DNA from: Eutreptiella sp. 'Long Island Sound 2002'
Lineage: Eukaryota; Euglenozoa; Euglenophyceae; Eutreptiales; Eutreptiaceae
Direction: 5' to 3'
Length of the DNA: 64,000 nt
Assembly: GCA_964036045.1 (NCBI GenBank)
Contig: OZ038385.1
Coordinates: forward strand, 19,525,079 to 19,589,078
The number at the start of each line of letters is the position of its first letter. Position 1 is the first letter of the stretch. Shown piece after piece: positions 1-11,715 of the stretch. A program made the translations under genes and the position numbers. Below the pieces are notes generated by a model. That model was given only the letters and a program-made list of their open reading frames with translations. It had not been told where the DNA came from and did not search any database.

Positions 1-80
1 GTGTTCATTTGTCAACGTGGTTAACTGTGGGAAAGGAGAGGGCACGCATTTTTTTCCGCGGTACGGGGTTGCCCACGGCC

Positions 81-165
81 GTGCGCAAGAACCAACCCCT
101 GGTTCCGCGGTCGAATTTAGGGGGGAAAGTGTGCGCAAGAACCGACCCTTGGTTCCGCGGTCAAA
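81..165. repeat. 35-bp direct repeat, 50-bp period
   Basis: GTGCGCAAGAACC...GGTTCCGCGGTC occurs at 81-112 and again at 131-162. Confidence 0.85.
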
Positions 166-2257
166 CATTGCCGGTTCTTGGACACGGGGGGGGGGGGGTA
201 CATTAGGCACCCGGTCACGTGGCCGTAAGGCATCCCCCGATGGTTGTGGACCCCTCTCCCGGGAAGTCGGGGGCTGTTCTGTCAAACACCCTCAACAGAC
301 CAGCTCGTCAGACCATTACGGACCGTGGCATAGCCATGATTCCGCTCCCCGACAGGGGCCACTCTCAGGACTGGCGGATGAACAAAAACAAAACACTGTA
401 CATTAGGCACCCGGCCAGCGATGCGGCGTGCACTTGGGTCTGCCACCACCACCGGCCAGGCCAGCACGTTGCACACCGCTGCACGGATGTTCCGGCCCCC
501 GTCCGAACCCCCCCCCCCTATCCGCAGCACCGACAGTGCACACACTAAGGGACACACTACGCTTGTACCACTCGAAGGTATTTGGCCGATTGAGGCGCAC
601 GTCCTGCGACGGATGGGGCACGGACGGAGTAAGGGGAAATGGACAAGTGGCAAAGGCACAGGGGGGGGGGGGGTCCGGAAGCCTAAAGGACGATGCCGCT
701 CTGTGGGTGTGAGCCTTTGGGGCGGATCCGCTGACAAATGCTTGTGTACACATGAGTCGGGGCCCTTTGCTGAGGGTTGCACGACTGGCAGAGACCGCGC
801 AGAGCGGGGGTGTGCGTGGAGGGGGGGGGTGGGGGGGGTGGCACGGCCCAGTCGGCAGAAGTGGAGGGCTGCAGAGTGTTCCATACGGCAACAAGGAGCA
901 AGGGGGAGGGAAGGTGGAGGAAGGGAATAGGACGACGGACAACTTCAAGATCCGGCACCCGGCTCCCCAAGTTACCACATCCGTGAAGACAGAATCCCAA
1001 CAGACGAAGCGTGCCTGCCCCAATGGAGCCCTGCAACATCATGTGAAACCTGCTGCCAGGAGCTCACTTCAGTGCGCACTGTTCTGGGGGGGCATGCCTC
1101 TCTACTCTCCTTTTGGGCTCTCTTTTGGGCATCAAGGGGCAGCCATCCCCCACAGACTTACCCATCGCGAAGTGCCACGGCCACAACGTACATGAGGTTA
1201 CGGGTCACGCACTGTGCGAGTCTTTCATTGTGAATTTTCAGTTTGCAGAGGAGTCTTGCAGCGGAGCACTGAAGGAGGACAGACTTTTCCGGGACGGTGA
1301 AGGGTCTGAACTCTCGTCCCCATCAGCGAAACTACCGACTGCATCAACCTGACCACATGGGCGCCTCCCTTGACTGCATCCCTTGTCACGCCCAACTCAG
1401 TCATGACTCGATGAGGGAAGGGAAGCAGGGCTACGACCCGGTACACCCGGGCCCTGCATCAGATTGGGTGGCCAGGCTTGTGTGTGTGTGTGTGTTCAGC
1501 TTCACATATTCGACGTGGACCTTCATCCCACAACCGGTGCAAGCGCCGGGGCAAGGCGCATTCTGACTGTCGCCGATACATTTCATCAAAAAAAAATTTG
1601 CCGTGGATCTCGACGCGGACGCTCATTTCGGCTGAATGACTGCGTTAAACCCCAACACCAAAAATGGCTCAATGATAGAGACCAGCCCCTGCCTTTCAGT
1701 ACCTAAGAAACTGCGCCTTTGAGTGCGACCCTCTGCTGCTCACTTCCTGTCTGCTCTGCATTTGTACTTTTCGTTTGCTGTTGCATGCAGTCAATCGTCC
1801 CAGCTACGCCCTGTCTCAGGTCACAACACTGGGTTTTGCTTGCGTAATTTTGGGGAGTCTGGACCGTGGAATTTGGCGGTTCCATGTTCTGGTCGTCTGT
1901 GAAGATCAATTTTTACCTGTGATTCGGGGCTGAGGGTGGTATTTCAGGGATGCAGATTGCTGTCCCGCCCTTTTTTGCCCCTTCCTTCAGACACGGCGGT
2001 CAGGGCCTCGATGGTGCATTGCTTTGCTGCTTGTGAACAGCGACGCCCTTGCCAGTACAACAGGGGCGTTGTTTCCGTCATTTTCAGTGCTAGTCCCTTT
2101 GTTCTCGCAAGGGTGGCTGCTTTTTTGGCACCAGAATCGATCAGCATCAGGATTTATGTCACGTCCGAGGCTGCGGACCGTCAATGGCAAGATAGTGGGT
2201 GCCTATTTGGTGGTGGGTTGCCTTGTTCCCACCTGGTCCAAGCCAGGCCCTGATGAC

Positions 2258-2600
2258 AAAATAGGGGGCGCACCGTGCGCTGTGCCCACAGTGCCGAAAG
2301 TAGGCTATTTTGGACCCCTTTCTCTGCTGGCCAAGGCGACCGCGGTAGCTACTGTGTTTCTATACACAGGACTGCCCAGAGTCTTCTTACTCAATCCAAA
2401 AACTCAGATAATGATTTAAAGCAACCCATGTTTCACTCTGAAAATGCCAGATTGCTGTCAATTTTCTATCTTCATCTGCTTGTTTTACCCTGTGGAGGTG
2501 TGCTTCCCCGGTGGTGAGTTGTTTTCAGGGTGGTCACGGGAAAGCTAACTATTGGGGGCACTGTGCCCCCACTGTGCAGAAGTGCCCCCATCGATTTGGG
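2258..2600 (+). repeat. Dispersed repeat, inverted partner at 33280-33636
   Basis: Shares GCACCGTGCGCTG, AAAGTAGGCTATTTTGGACC, CCAAAAACTCAGA and GCTTCCCCGGTGGTG in order with the reverse complement of 33280-33636. Roughly three quarters identical by eye. Confidence 0.75.
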
Positions 2601-5039
2601 CTCCAAAGGCGCCGCAATTTCGGCGTCCACAGTGTTGACGAAAGCCCTTAGCATTGATCAGGCCTTGATCCGGAATGCACTGAACACACGGTTGGGGTGC
2701 AAGAATGCCTTTCAAAATGGTTGAACCCATTTGTTATTGGTTAACTTGTGGTCGAAACAGGGGGGGCCTGTGGTGTGGGGAGGGCTCACCCCCTCCCCTT
2801 CATCTCATGCCTGATGTGCCTCCAGACGTGGCAGCGTTTCCACTGCAACATACACTGTCAGCCTGGCACTGTCCTTTCCCTGGCCTCTCCTGCAGGTACC
2901 CCAACCCCTCATTCATCCCCGCTTGCAAGAGTAGGTGTTGTTGCCGCAACTTTTGGAATCATATTATTTGATGGTTCCGTTTTCTGGGGGTCCATGAAAA
3001 TCGTGTTCTGCCTGTGATGTGGGGATAGGAATGTTATTTTAGGAATATTGATTGCTGTCCTACCACCCACTTTCACCCCTTCTTGTCCATTGGAGGTGGA
3101 GATTGGGGAATCACCTGATGACTCATGCATTCTCGACGCAACGGTCACTGCTTGTGTCGCCCTACAGCATGCCCGAACAACGCCCTTATCAGAGCAACTG
3201 TAGGTGTTGTTTCCGTCATCTTCAGTGCTTTTGCCATTGCCCTGGCAAGGGGTGATTGCCCTGGCAAGGGGTGCGGTGGGGAGTACTTTATCTGTGATTT
3301 CGAGAGGCCCCTCAGTTGTATCATGCCGGCAGAGGACCAGGGCACGGGTCTGCCCCATCCCTTCCTACCCTGTTGGCACTAGAATTGGCTATTGGCGGGA
3401 AATGCCTGGGCGGGGGCATCCAGTATCATGTTACCGCCCACGATTGTGCCCTACTTTGTCAACACTACGGAGGTACAGACCTTGACAGACTGGTGGCTAT
3501 TGTGTTGTGTCCCCAGTTACATTGAAGTGGACAATGGCAGTATCAAACCCCAATCCCCACAAGGCTACCCTTGTGGTACGTCTCTTCTCCTCCCGGTTGC
3601 CGCTTCATCCCAGCTCCTCCAGGGTTTCTTTGGGCAATCCTTAGTCTTTTCCACTGCTTTTGCCGGTCTCCTCCGGGTCGCCTCCCAGCCTTTTTCCAGG
3701 CTTCCGGGCTGCTGCCACTCCCAGCCAATTTCCTGGTCCCATCCTCCTCCTGAGGGGGAGCACCTGACGCTGCACTGTCTGGTGTGACCAAGCACCCATA
3801 TTTTAGCCCGTAGCCACTTCTGATTGCATTTTTTGAACCCCCTGATTATATTGAGGGGTTTGCCTCAGTTTGCACATGTATGGTGCCCCCATTCAGACAC
3901 CTCAACCTCCCCTCTCCTCCTTGATTGTGCAATGTCTGTGGGATTGAGGGGTCTCTATGCAATTCCTGTGGCCAATGGGTTTGCTCTCCTTAGGAGACAA
4001 TTTGGAAGGGGTAAAAATCATGCTGGTCTGGGTGTACTCTACAATACAAAGTAGCGCCCGGCGCAGGTACTCCTCTGGGGCCCGCACTGTCTCCTCCTGT
4101 GCTGTATGCAACATAATGAGCCTGATTAGGCTTTGATGAGTGTGCCTTCTGTTTTGGCAGCCGGCGCAGCTCTGAGACAATGTACATCTACCTGCTGGTC
4201 AGATGTGGATGGTGGGGCTGGTGGGGGCATTCCAATTCAAACAACCCCGGCAATCAGCCTCCTTCTGACCTGTAAGCAGCTACTGAGCAACACAGCTGCT
4301 GTCCATTTCTGCCCAGCCCAGCTACCACATACTCATGTAATTCTGCCCCTTACTCCCTACCCTCCTCGCTGCAACGAAAAATCTGCATTTGGTGTACACT
4401 AGCAAGGATCAACAGTAGGCAGCAGATGCCGCAGCACTTGAAAATGGGATCTGTTGGTGCGGCAAGACACAAACAAGTACACAGGCCCAAGGAAGGTGAT
4501 TTCGTTTGCCATCTGGGGTTGCTTGGCATGATCTATTTATTATCATGGATTTTCATCCGTGTGTATGTTTGCATATTTGTGTTTTAAAGAGAAGCGTCTT
4601 TTTGGGCTAAGGCATAGTATTTTTTTCAAAAATTGAAGGTTCTTAATTTTTTGCAAAGGAAGTCAGAGGTTTTAAAAAGGTCTCTGGGAATGACGTGCAC
4701 GCATTTCGCATGCAGTGCGAAGTTTTGGATGTCGGCAAATACACCCTAGGTACCTTTTGGTGGTAAAGCATTGACCCTGTGCCCTTGGTTTCCTATAAAG
4801 GAAAAGTGCTTCCATAATTAGTCAAATATTTTTGGATTGTTCATTTTTCTGACATGGATTCCGAGGAAATAATACGGTCACCACCAACCGTACTAATTGG
4901 GTGAGTATCCCAGCCTCTACGTGCGCAGTATGCACGCAGTGCCCGCGCAGTGCAAGAACTTCCCCTCTTATCGGGGTATGTAAAAAGAGACCGCTTGTAT
5001 CCTCTTAAAACCCTTTATCTCCAAAACTTGTGCCATGCT

Positions 5040-5460
5040 TTACAATGAGGACAACGGCAGGGATGGAGAAGCTGATGGTGATGGCGACGCCGATGAGCAT
5101 GGAGATGTTGAGGGGGGGGGGGGGATGCTAAGGGGGATGAAGGGAGAAGCTGATTCAGATAGGGATGGGGGTGGACAAGTTGAGGGTTATGGCAATGGCA
5201 ATGAAGAAGCATGCGAAGATGTAGATGGCAATGGTGATGGGAAGCAAACGGCCGCACAAAGAACGTTCTGTTTAAGGGTGACGGGTTTGGATGGTGAGGG
5301 CGGTATACACGTCCAGGTCCAAGGCGGTGGAATTGGTGACGGAGACACTGACGGGGATGGGATGGGTAAAGTGACAGAAGCCTTGATGGGGATGGAGATG
5401 GGCATGGAGACACCGATGGGAATGCGGATTCTGATGGGAATGATGGGGACCATGGCACCG
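5040..5460. repeat. GATGGN hexanucleotide-type purine-rich repeat
   Basis: Degenerate GATGGNGAY units give Asp/Gly-rich and Met/Gly-rich open frames on the plus strand and Pro/Ser/His-rich frames on the minus. I do not call it a gene. Confidence 0.7.
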
Positions 5461-6257
5461 ACGGCAACAAGGATACTTTTTCTCTCTCTTTATTTCATTC
5501 TTATTTCACTCATTTTTTGGCATTGTCTAGCTGGGCTTGGGCTACATGGAATTGGATGGAAATTTCATCGCCAACACTGACATGGATGGTGGAGCACAAA
5601 GTGAAGGAAAGAAGGACCCAAACACCAATGGGAATGGGAACAAGGATGCGAGTGATGGGCTTGGCAATAGAAATGGGTTGCAAGAGCGCCGGCTTCTGAC
5701 CTTGGTTGCAAGATTTGTCAAAAAAGAATTTCATTAAACTTTGGGTATTGCAATTATTGTTATGTTTCTATTGGACAATCTCAATTTCAACGGGTTTGGG
5801 ATATGATCAACCTCCAATTGTATGCATTTTGGCGGTGTTTGTCAAGGTGTTTCCGTGATTTTCTCTCCTACCCTTCGTCTTCATTTTTTTGAAACCCCGT
5901 AAAAGTCAGCAACAGCTTCACATTGTCGGCGATAGCATAAGCAACAAGCTCGTTCAAAAGGATGGCACTATCCACATTCATTCAGTTCCGCAAGATTCAC
6001 CCTACCCATGCATCAGAGCCAAGATGGCGACAATGGAGGGGCCGGGATGAGCTTGAAACATATCGCTGAGACAAATAAACGAAGAGAATAGCATTGATGT
6101 GATAAAATTGCAAGCAGGTCGGGTCATGCATGTGTCGTTTAATCCTACGTCTTTGTTCTAGCGACATTGCAAAGGCGACGTGACAACAAAGATGTATGGA
6201 ATCCCACCATGCTCTTGTCCATTTACAACATCGTTTCATACCTACATACTGCTGACT

Positions 6258-6302
6258 TTTGCACTACTGCACTACTGCACCACTGCACTACTGCACTACT
6301 GC
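6258..6302. repeat. 8-bp tandem repeat GCACTACT, about 5 copies
   Basis: Five near-exact units, one with CACCACT. Confidence 0.9.
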
Positions 6303-7380
6303 TGACGTCAATTGCAAGCGGTACCCTGTGATTTCTGATCTTGATGTTGCCACGCATTTGTTTTGTTTTTTTTAGAAAATCCGCGTGCCAAAAGCGCTCT
6401 AAAATGTACCTTGGACTTTGGGTACAACAAGTTCTCCGGTGTGTGCTTTCCGTTTTTGGTTTACAAATCCAAAGGAGACCATGTTCTCTCTTCACCTTGG
6501 GTATATATACGCTATGGTCCAATCCGTTTTTTGATGTTTATGGGCATAGCTCTCGGGTGTTATGTGTTAGCTTGAAGTAGGTTAGCTCCAAATGTTTTCA
6601 ACGGCAGATCTAGAATGCAAATCATGGGTGCGGGGGCAACATTAGTACACAGATGCTTGTCGGCCCGCGACATACCAAAATGCCGTTGTTGCACGCCTCG
6701 GTCTCCAGGAACTGCGTGGAATATGGACAACGCACTGCCATGTGTATGAATCACGGTGTATGAAAAAATAGGCATAGTAGTTGCTCAGCCCACCCTTCCA
6801 CGCATATTGAGGCGGAAAAACAGTATGTTCATCAACATGGAGCAGGCATGAGGGTTACACGATGTAAAACCTCTCCATGATGGGTGGGATGGTCAGTCCC
6901 AAAAGAAATTGCACACAATAACCATAGAGCATCAATCATCGAGAGATGTAAAGTGTAGTGGTGTGGCAGCATCAGTAAAACAAAAGAGTCAAAACAAAGT
7001 ACGGTTGTCCACCTGGCCTACACCGCTACAACTACCTGGCCAAGTTCAAGGGAAATATGCGCCTGCATGAAACTTTTTGTGTACTACAAAAGCTACAAGG
7101 AACTTATTTCCCACATCTCTAGGGCGTCCGGAAAATGCACACCAACGGATTGCGCATTTTATTGCGCAATGAGATACAATGATCATATTTGTGTCATTCT
7201 TTGCAAGAAATCTTCACTTTGAGGTTCGCATTAGACTGGCTGCAGAATTTCATACTTTTGGCAACCCTCGAAGTATGTTGCTGCCAAAGTGTAGCCCAAA
7301 GAAGTTTGGCAAATCTGTCACTTTCAAAATATTTTACCACTGGATGAATCTTAAGGCATTGCCAACTAATCATAAACGTA

Positions 7381-8019
7381 GTGTTTTGGCATATTTGGCT
7401 GCCGGCTTTCTCTTCTAATGTGGCTGCTGCAACAGTAGCCGCCCGGGCTAACATGATTTCATTGATGATGCTGCATCGTGGGTGGACGCCAGCGTTTGTA
7501 TATGGTGCAAGAGTACTATGCATGCAGCACATACTAAAAGAAGTCTTTCATGTGACTGTGGCGGACACCTATTGTGAGACCATGGTGGGGTACATGTGGC
7601 CTACTCTATCTGACTTTGTGACAAGCCTTTCGGTTTGAGAAATACACTGGTTGTACCCGTGTTGCTGCTCTTTCACCAAACCTGCTAAAGACAAGACACC
7701 TAAGCACTGCCGTTGGTCTCTTTAAGATTTTGCCGGGCGTGGAGGTCAACAGTTATTACTACCGGCACATGTGGCTGTACCAGATGGTAAGTTTATAGCG
7801 TGTAGGACAGGAAGATTGACTGTGGAAACGAGTCAAAGCAAAGAAAAGCAAAACAAACCAAAGCTGCATCCCAATCAATGCGCATTCATTCTTAATGCTA
7901 ATTCTGGGATACCACCCTTTGATACAAAAGCTGTAGAAACAAAGATAAATCACTACAAAAGTAAAGTAAGGAATGTGATTCTTCAAACCTTTGTTTCTGA
8001 GAAATTGCAAAGGCTTTAG
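7381..8019 (+). pseudogene. Plus-strand coding-like fragments in shifting frames
   Basis: Three consecutive open pieces lie in different frames: 7381-7638 (RANMISLMMLHRGWTPAFVY), about 7638-7786 (KYTGCTRVAALSPNLLKTRH) ending exactly at a consensus ATG|GTAAGT, and 7771-8019 (KLHPNQCAFILNANSGIPPF). The antisense is also open at 7759-8202. This could be an intron-bearing gene or a frameshifted remnant; no homology was recognised. Confidence 0.22.
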
Positions 8020-8804
8020 ATCATGCACTGAACATATTTCATACACCAAAATAAATGCAGAATCCAAAAGAATGCCAATCTCATAAGATGCACAAAACAA
8101 ATTGGCATTTTCAGTGTGTTCGTTGATGACAAAATGTGTAGCAATACATTGCTTAGGATAGGTGTTTGTAAGCCTCATCACTTGGTTGTTACTTTGGCCC
8201 AAATAACCACTATGGTGACTGATTGAGCACTTTGAATGAGAAGCTTACCTGTACACTGAACTTACCGTAAACGACGAAATTCTCACAGAATAACCCGTGC
8301 ACACTTTATTAACCCCTCTTTTCTTTCAGTATTAGTTCTTGAAAACCATTGTATACACCTGAGCGAGTGCATGCCCACCCATGTTCAGTGGTGCGGGCTC
8401 ATACATCTTTTCCATTTGATTATGCAATCAAATGCAGTAATATATCCATGTAACAAAGCACTTACAAAAAACAACCATTGTGGAACATTATCAAAAACGA
8501 TTTGAGGGTGTGATGCCTTGAAGCTACGAAACCTCTGTCTTTAAATGCACTGATACAATAGCAGGCAGCTGCAGCGTTTTGCTGGACTTTGCATCAACAA
8601 TTTCTGTTAAATGCTCAGGAACTAAGAAATGAATATTGCAGACTGCTTATCGGTATCAAAATCTACCTCCCAATAACCACAGTTTCTATTCCGGTGCGAT
8701 TTATTTTTGGACAGATCAAAATAAAGAAAAAATACCAGAGCACAAATTTACATTATAGACATGTAGATTTTAGCACCAGTAAACAGTATACAAAATCTTA
8801 GCTT

Positions 8805-9063
8805 TCAATGCCTCAGCCTTTTTGAGAAATTTGTAGCTGCAATGTTTTGACAAAATCGCCGAAGCAACTTATGGCAATGTCTTTGCGACGACTGCTGCAA
8901 ACCAAAATGGACCGCACGATACACGAACAGATCAATTGCCTCATCCGCAACAACCGCACCAGTAATATTGCAATGTACAACCACTGGAAATACAATAGAA
9001 TCTAAAAGTTCATCCCTCTTGTTCACATGAAAAAAAGACCTCAGGTGACGGTCCCTCGCCCTC
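8805..9063 (-). CDS. Terminal exon candidate, unrecognised
   Basis: After a TTTTTGTCCAG acceptor the frame runs RARDRHLRSFFHVNKRDELL, then FPVVVHCNITGAVVADEAID, then LLRRFCQNIAATNFSKRL, to a TGA. It is open for about 85 codons in AT-rich sequence. No upstream exon was identified and the family is unknown. Confidence 0.3.
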
Positions 9064-11583
9064 CTGGACAAAAATCACCGGCAATTATTGAGCAAAGTGG
9101 GAGGGTGGGGGGGCATCCCAGTAAAACCGAAAAACCCCCCAAAACACACCAAACCCCCTTGATTCACAAATAAACCTAAAATGCAGTAAAATGTATCAGA
9201 GAACCCGAAAAATGTGTACCGCACAATCCCCATATTCTGCACCAAGAAACACCCGAAATTAAAGTCAAAACCAGAAAATGAACCTCCCTCTGGGGGCCTT
9301 CCAAAGATTCTGGGAGTTTTTGGTTTCTTTGTCCAACACAGGTACCAGCCTCGCCCGGGGTCAGGGGGGGTGTGACCTAATTAAAAAACAGACAAATGCA
9401 AACCAGAGGTAATGCACTCGCCCGGGGTCAGGGGGGGGGGGGGACTGAAAAATCATTTTCCGTCCCACCAATGGGGCCTCAAAATGGATCACCTCGCTGA
9501 TGGCTCACGCCCACACGGGGAGGGCGGGGATGTCAAATTGGGGGTACCTAGTGCCAGGAGCAGTTGGAGATTTGGTTAGCAGGTTCGTGAACAGGAAAAT
9601 TTGATTGGAAAATCGATTGGATGAATGCAATGGACAGTCAATCAACAGCGCCCCCCGACTGGTGGCAGCGGAGCAACCACTCAGGCCTGTCCTTGCAAGC
9701 AAGGGGCAAGACATGTGGAGATGCAGGAAAACATTTCTTTCTTGGGGTACCTCCACTTCAGTTGATTTCACAACGTGATAAGACACCTCTGCAAAGGCGC
9801 GCCTGTTGGTTTGCCTGCTGTGCCTGACCTTCAGTTGCAGTGCTGCAAAGGCCTGCGACTATCACAGGCATGCCTTGCCTTTTCGGTGATCGGCATGGAC
9901 GCGAGCTTTGTGCGATTGGCGGCGGAAAACATTCAGGGGGCACATACTTCTTCCTTCTCGTTTTTGCAGAGTATTTGAGCTGTGTGTGCTATGTATGGCT
10001 GAGATGCCATTCCACGACAGGGGAACCGGAGCTGGTTGAGCGATGTCGCTGTTTATCGAGGTCAGTGGTGGTGGCAGGTGGTGCGGTGAGACCTAATCCA
10101 GGTGAGCTATGCGAAGGCGGTGGCAGGTGGTGGGGGGTGGGGGTGCAAATTTGTGGGTGAGAGAGGTCACATGGAATGAGCAGGTTAAAAATACTTTGAT
10201 GACCACAGGAAGAATGATATCCAAAAGAACAACTCCTCTAGCTGCAGACCGCATGTTGTGCCGATTATGGCACCGCACTACGCGCGTTGCAGCCTAATCG
10301 CGGGATGGGGTCGGGGTGTGCAACGCACAGAGGACACAAAGCGACCATGTGCAGTCATTGCTCACTGTGGCACTACGTGCCACCCTGGGGTCTTGATTCA
10401 GTCTGTACATAAGTTCAGTACACACCATTGAACTGATTGAATGTTGTATGTGATGGATGCCGCCACGGGCAAAACAAGGGGGGGGGGGGGGGGGTTAAGC
10501 CTGGAAGGAAATGAAATGAAACGGAGATACCAGCATTCTCTTGAGATGGACATCCAACGTCGGGTGTAGCCCCGAAACGCTGAACCTGCACAACAGCTTC
10601 ATACTACTGCACCGCAATACCACACACCACTGCACCCCAGAAGGTTCATACAGCTCTGCCTGGTTGAGCTGCCTCAGACTACTGTACTTCCAGAAGCAAA
10701 AGCATCACCATCCTGGCCCAACCCTTCAGACTCATTAGGATCACCATCGCCAGACGGAAATTCCGATCCGGCACTCAGATGAGCATCATCGATAAACAAT
10801 TGTCCTGTGCCCCAGAGAAGGCATCCAATTCCTTTTGACCTGCCTTGCAACCCATTACAAGACACCGAAACACATCACATGACGACACCCTCCCACACAC
10901 AGAAAAATGGATTGGGCACCCATCCCCACACCATTGTACACCCTACAACAATCCGACACCACTCACCCAGCCAAGACTTGTCGTCCTTAACACCAAAAAA
11001 AAGGCCGGCCTCCGCGGAGGTTCACGTTCGGGTTTAGCTCATGCGCTCCACCAAGCAGGGCTGGCACTCAGGGATGGGCTAGCATGTCCACTTCAAAGTG
11101 ATGGAATGCCAGCTCAAGCGCGTGCTTGTCCTCCTGGAATTCCATCATGCCCACGGGGGATGAGGGATCATACGCGCACTCGCGGGCCATTCCACACTTG
11201 TTTATCACGAAGTTCTCAATGTCCCTGCAGCTGGAGAAGCCAGTGGGAGAAGCCAGCGGCCTTGACGGTGCACTTGATGGATTCCTGCCAATCCCTCCAG
11301 GCATTGGGGTCGGAGGTATCCTCTGATATGGGAGCTGCCGTTCTTGGTGATGCTTACGCGCTCGCACCTCCACTGAGCGCCAGCCAGCAAGTACCTTCAG
11401 TCGGTCATCGGCCAACCGCCCTCGGTTGGCCATCACCTGCCGTCGGTTGTCAACCGCCGTCGGTTACCCGAATCCTGCCACCGAGAATCGCACGCTGTCC
11501 TTGGTGGGAAAAAAAAAAGTATCTCGTTCCTAAAGGACAGCCCTACCCATCCCAAACAACCCCATGACTGAAATAGCACCACA
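9064..11583. other. Intergenic DNA downstream of the LMBRD2-like gene
   Basis: Direct repeat CTCGCCCGGGGTCAGGGGGG at about 9352 and 9417, a 17-nt G run (10478-10494), the recurring GTGAGACCTAAT motif at 10086 and a likely MITE (10972-11553). No gene seen. Confidence 0.45.
10972..11553. mobile_element. Probable divergent copy of the CGGTTG hAT-like family
   Basis: Shares with 23160-23394 the order GTCCTTA...AAAAAAAA...GGCCTCC, GAGCGCCAGCC, repeated CCGTCGGTTG units and a terminal TAAAGGACAGCCCT. It is longer, with extra DNA inside. Boundaries are approximate. Confidence 0.4.
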
Positions 11584-11715
11584 TCACACTGCCATGGAAT
11601 TTAACTCATTCTCCATTTCAACACCCGGGAGCTCCTCAGATGAATTCTCGCTTTGATTCTCTTGCACCGCATCTTTGCGCCTTGCAGTTTTCAGAATGTC
11701 TCTGCCCGCGCTCAC
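11584..11715 (-). CDS. LMBRD2: LMBRD2-like exon 13 (C-terminus, TGA stop)
   Basis: Encodes VSAGRDILKTARRKD, matching the LVNEGKELIRKEKRK tail of LMBRD2, then an acidic end (ENQSENSSEEL) and TGA. The acceptor is TTGTTTCAG. The C-terminus is shorter than in animals. Confidence 0.9.
   Translation of the reverse strand: MSAGRDILKTARRKDAVQENQSENSSEELPGVEMENELNSMAV

Larger units (their letters stand above)
1..4400. other. GC-rich gene-free stretch
   Basis: Many short open frames but none with splice signals or recognisable protein. Holds the 35-bp direct repeat, G runs (186-198, 661-673), the dispersed repeat at 2258-2600, and a degenerate duplication (GTTGTTTCCGTCATYTTCAG at about 2067 and 3210). 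Confidence 0.5.
4400..7380. other. AT-richer intergenic stretch
   Basis: Contains the GATGGN repeat (5040-5460) and the 8-bp tandem repeat (6258-6302). No gene supported. Confidence 0.4.

Noticed and set aside
5035-5580. 181-aa Gly/Asp-rich plus-strand ORF
   Set aside because: Low-complexity GATGGN repeat, open on both strands, with no splice or start context.
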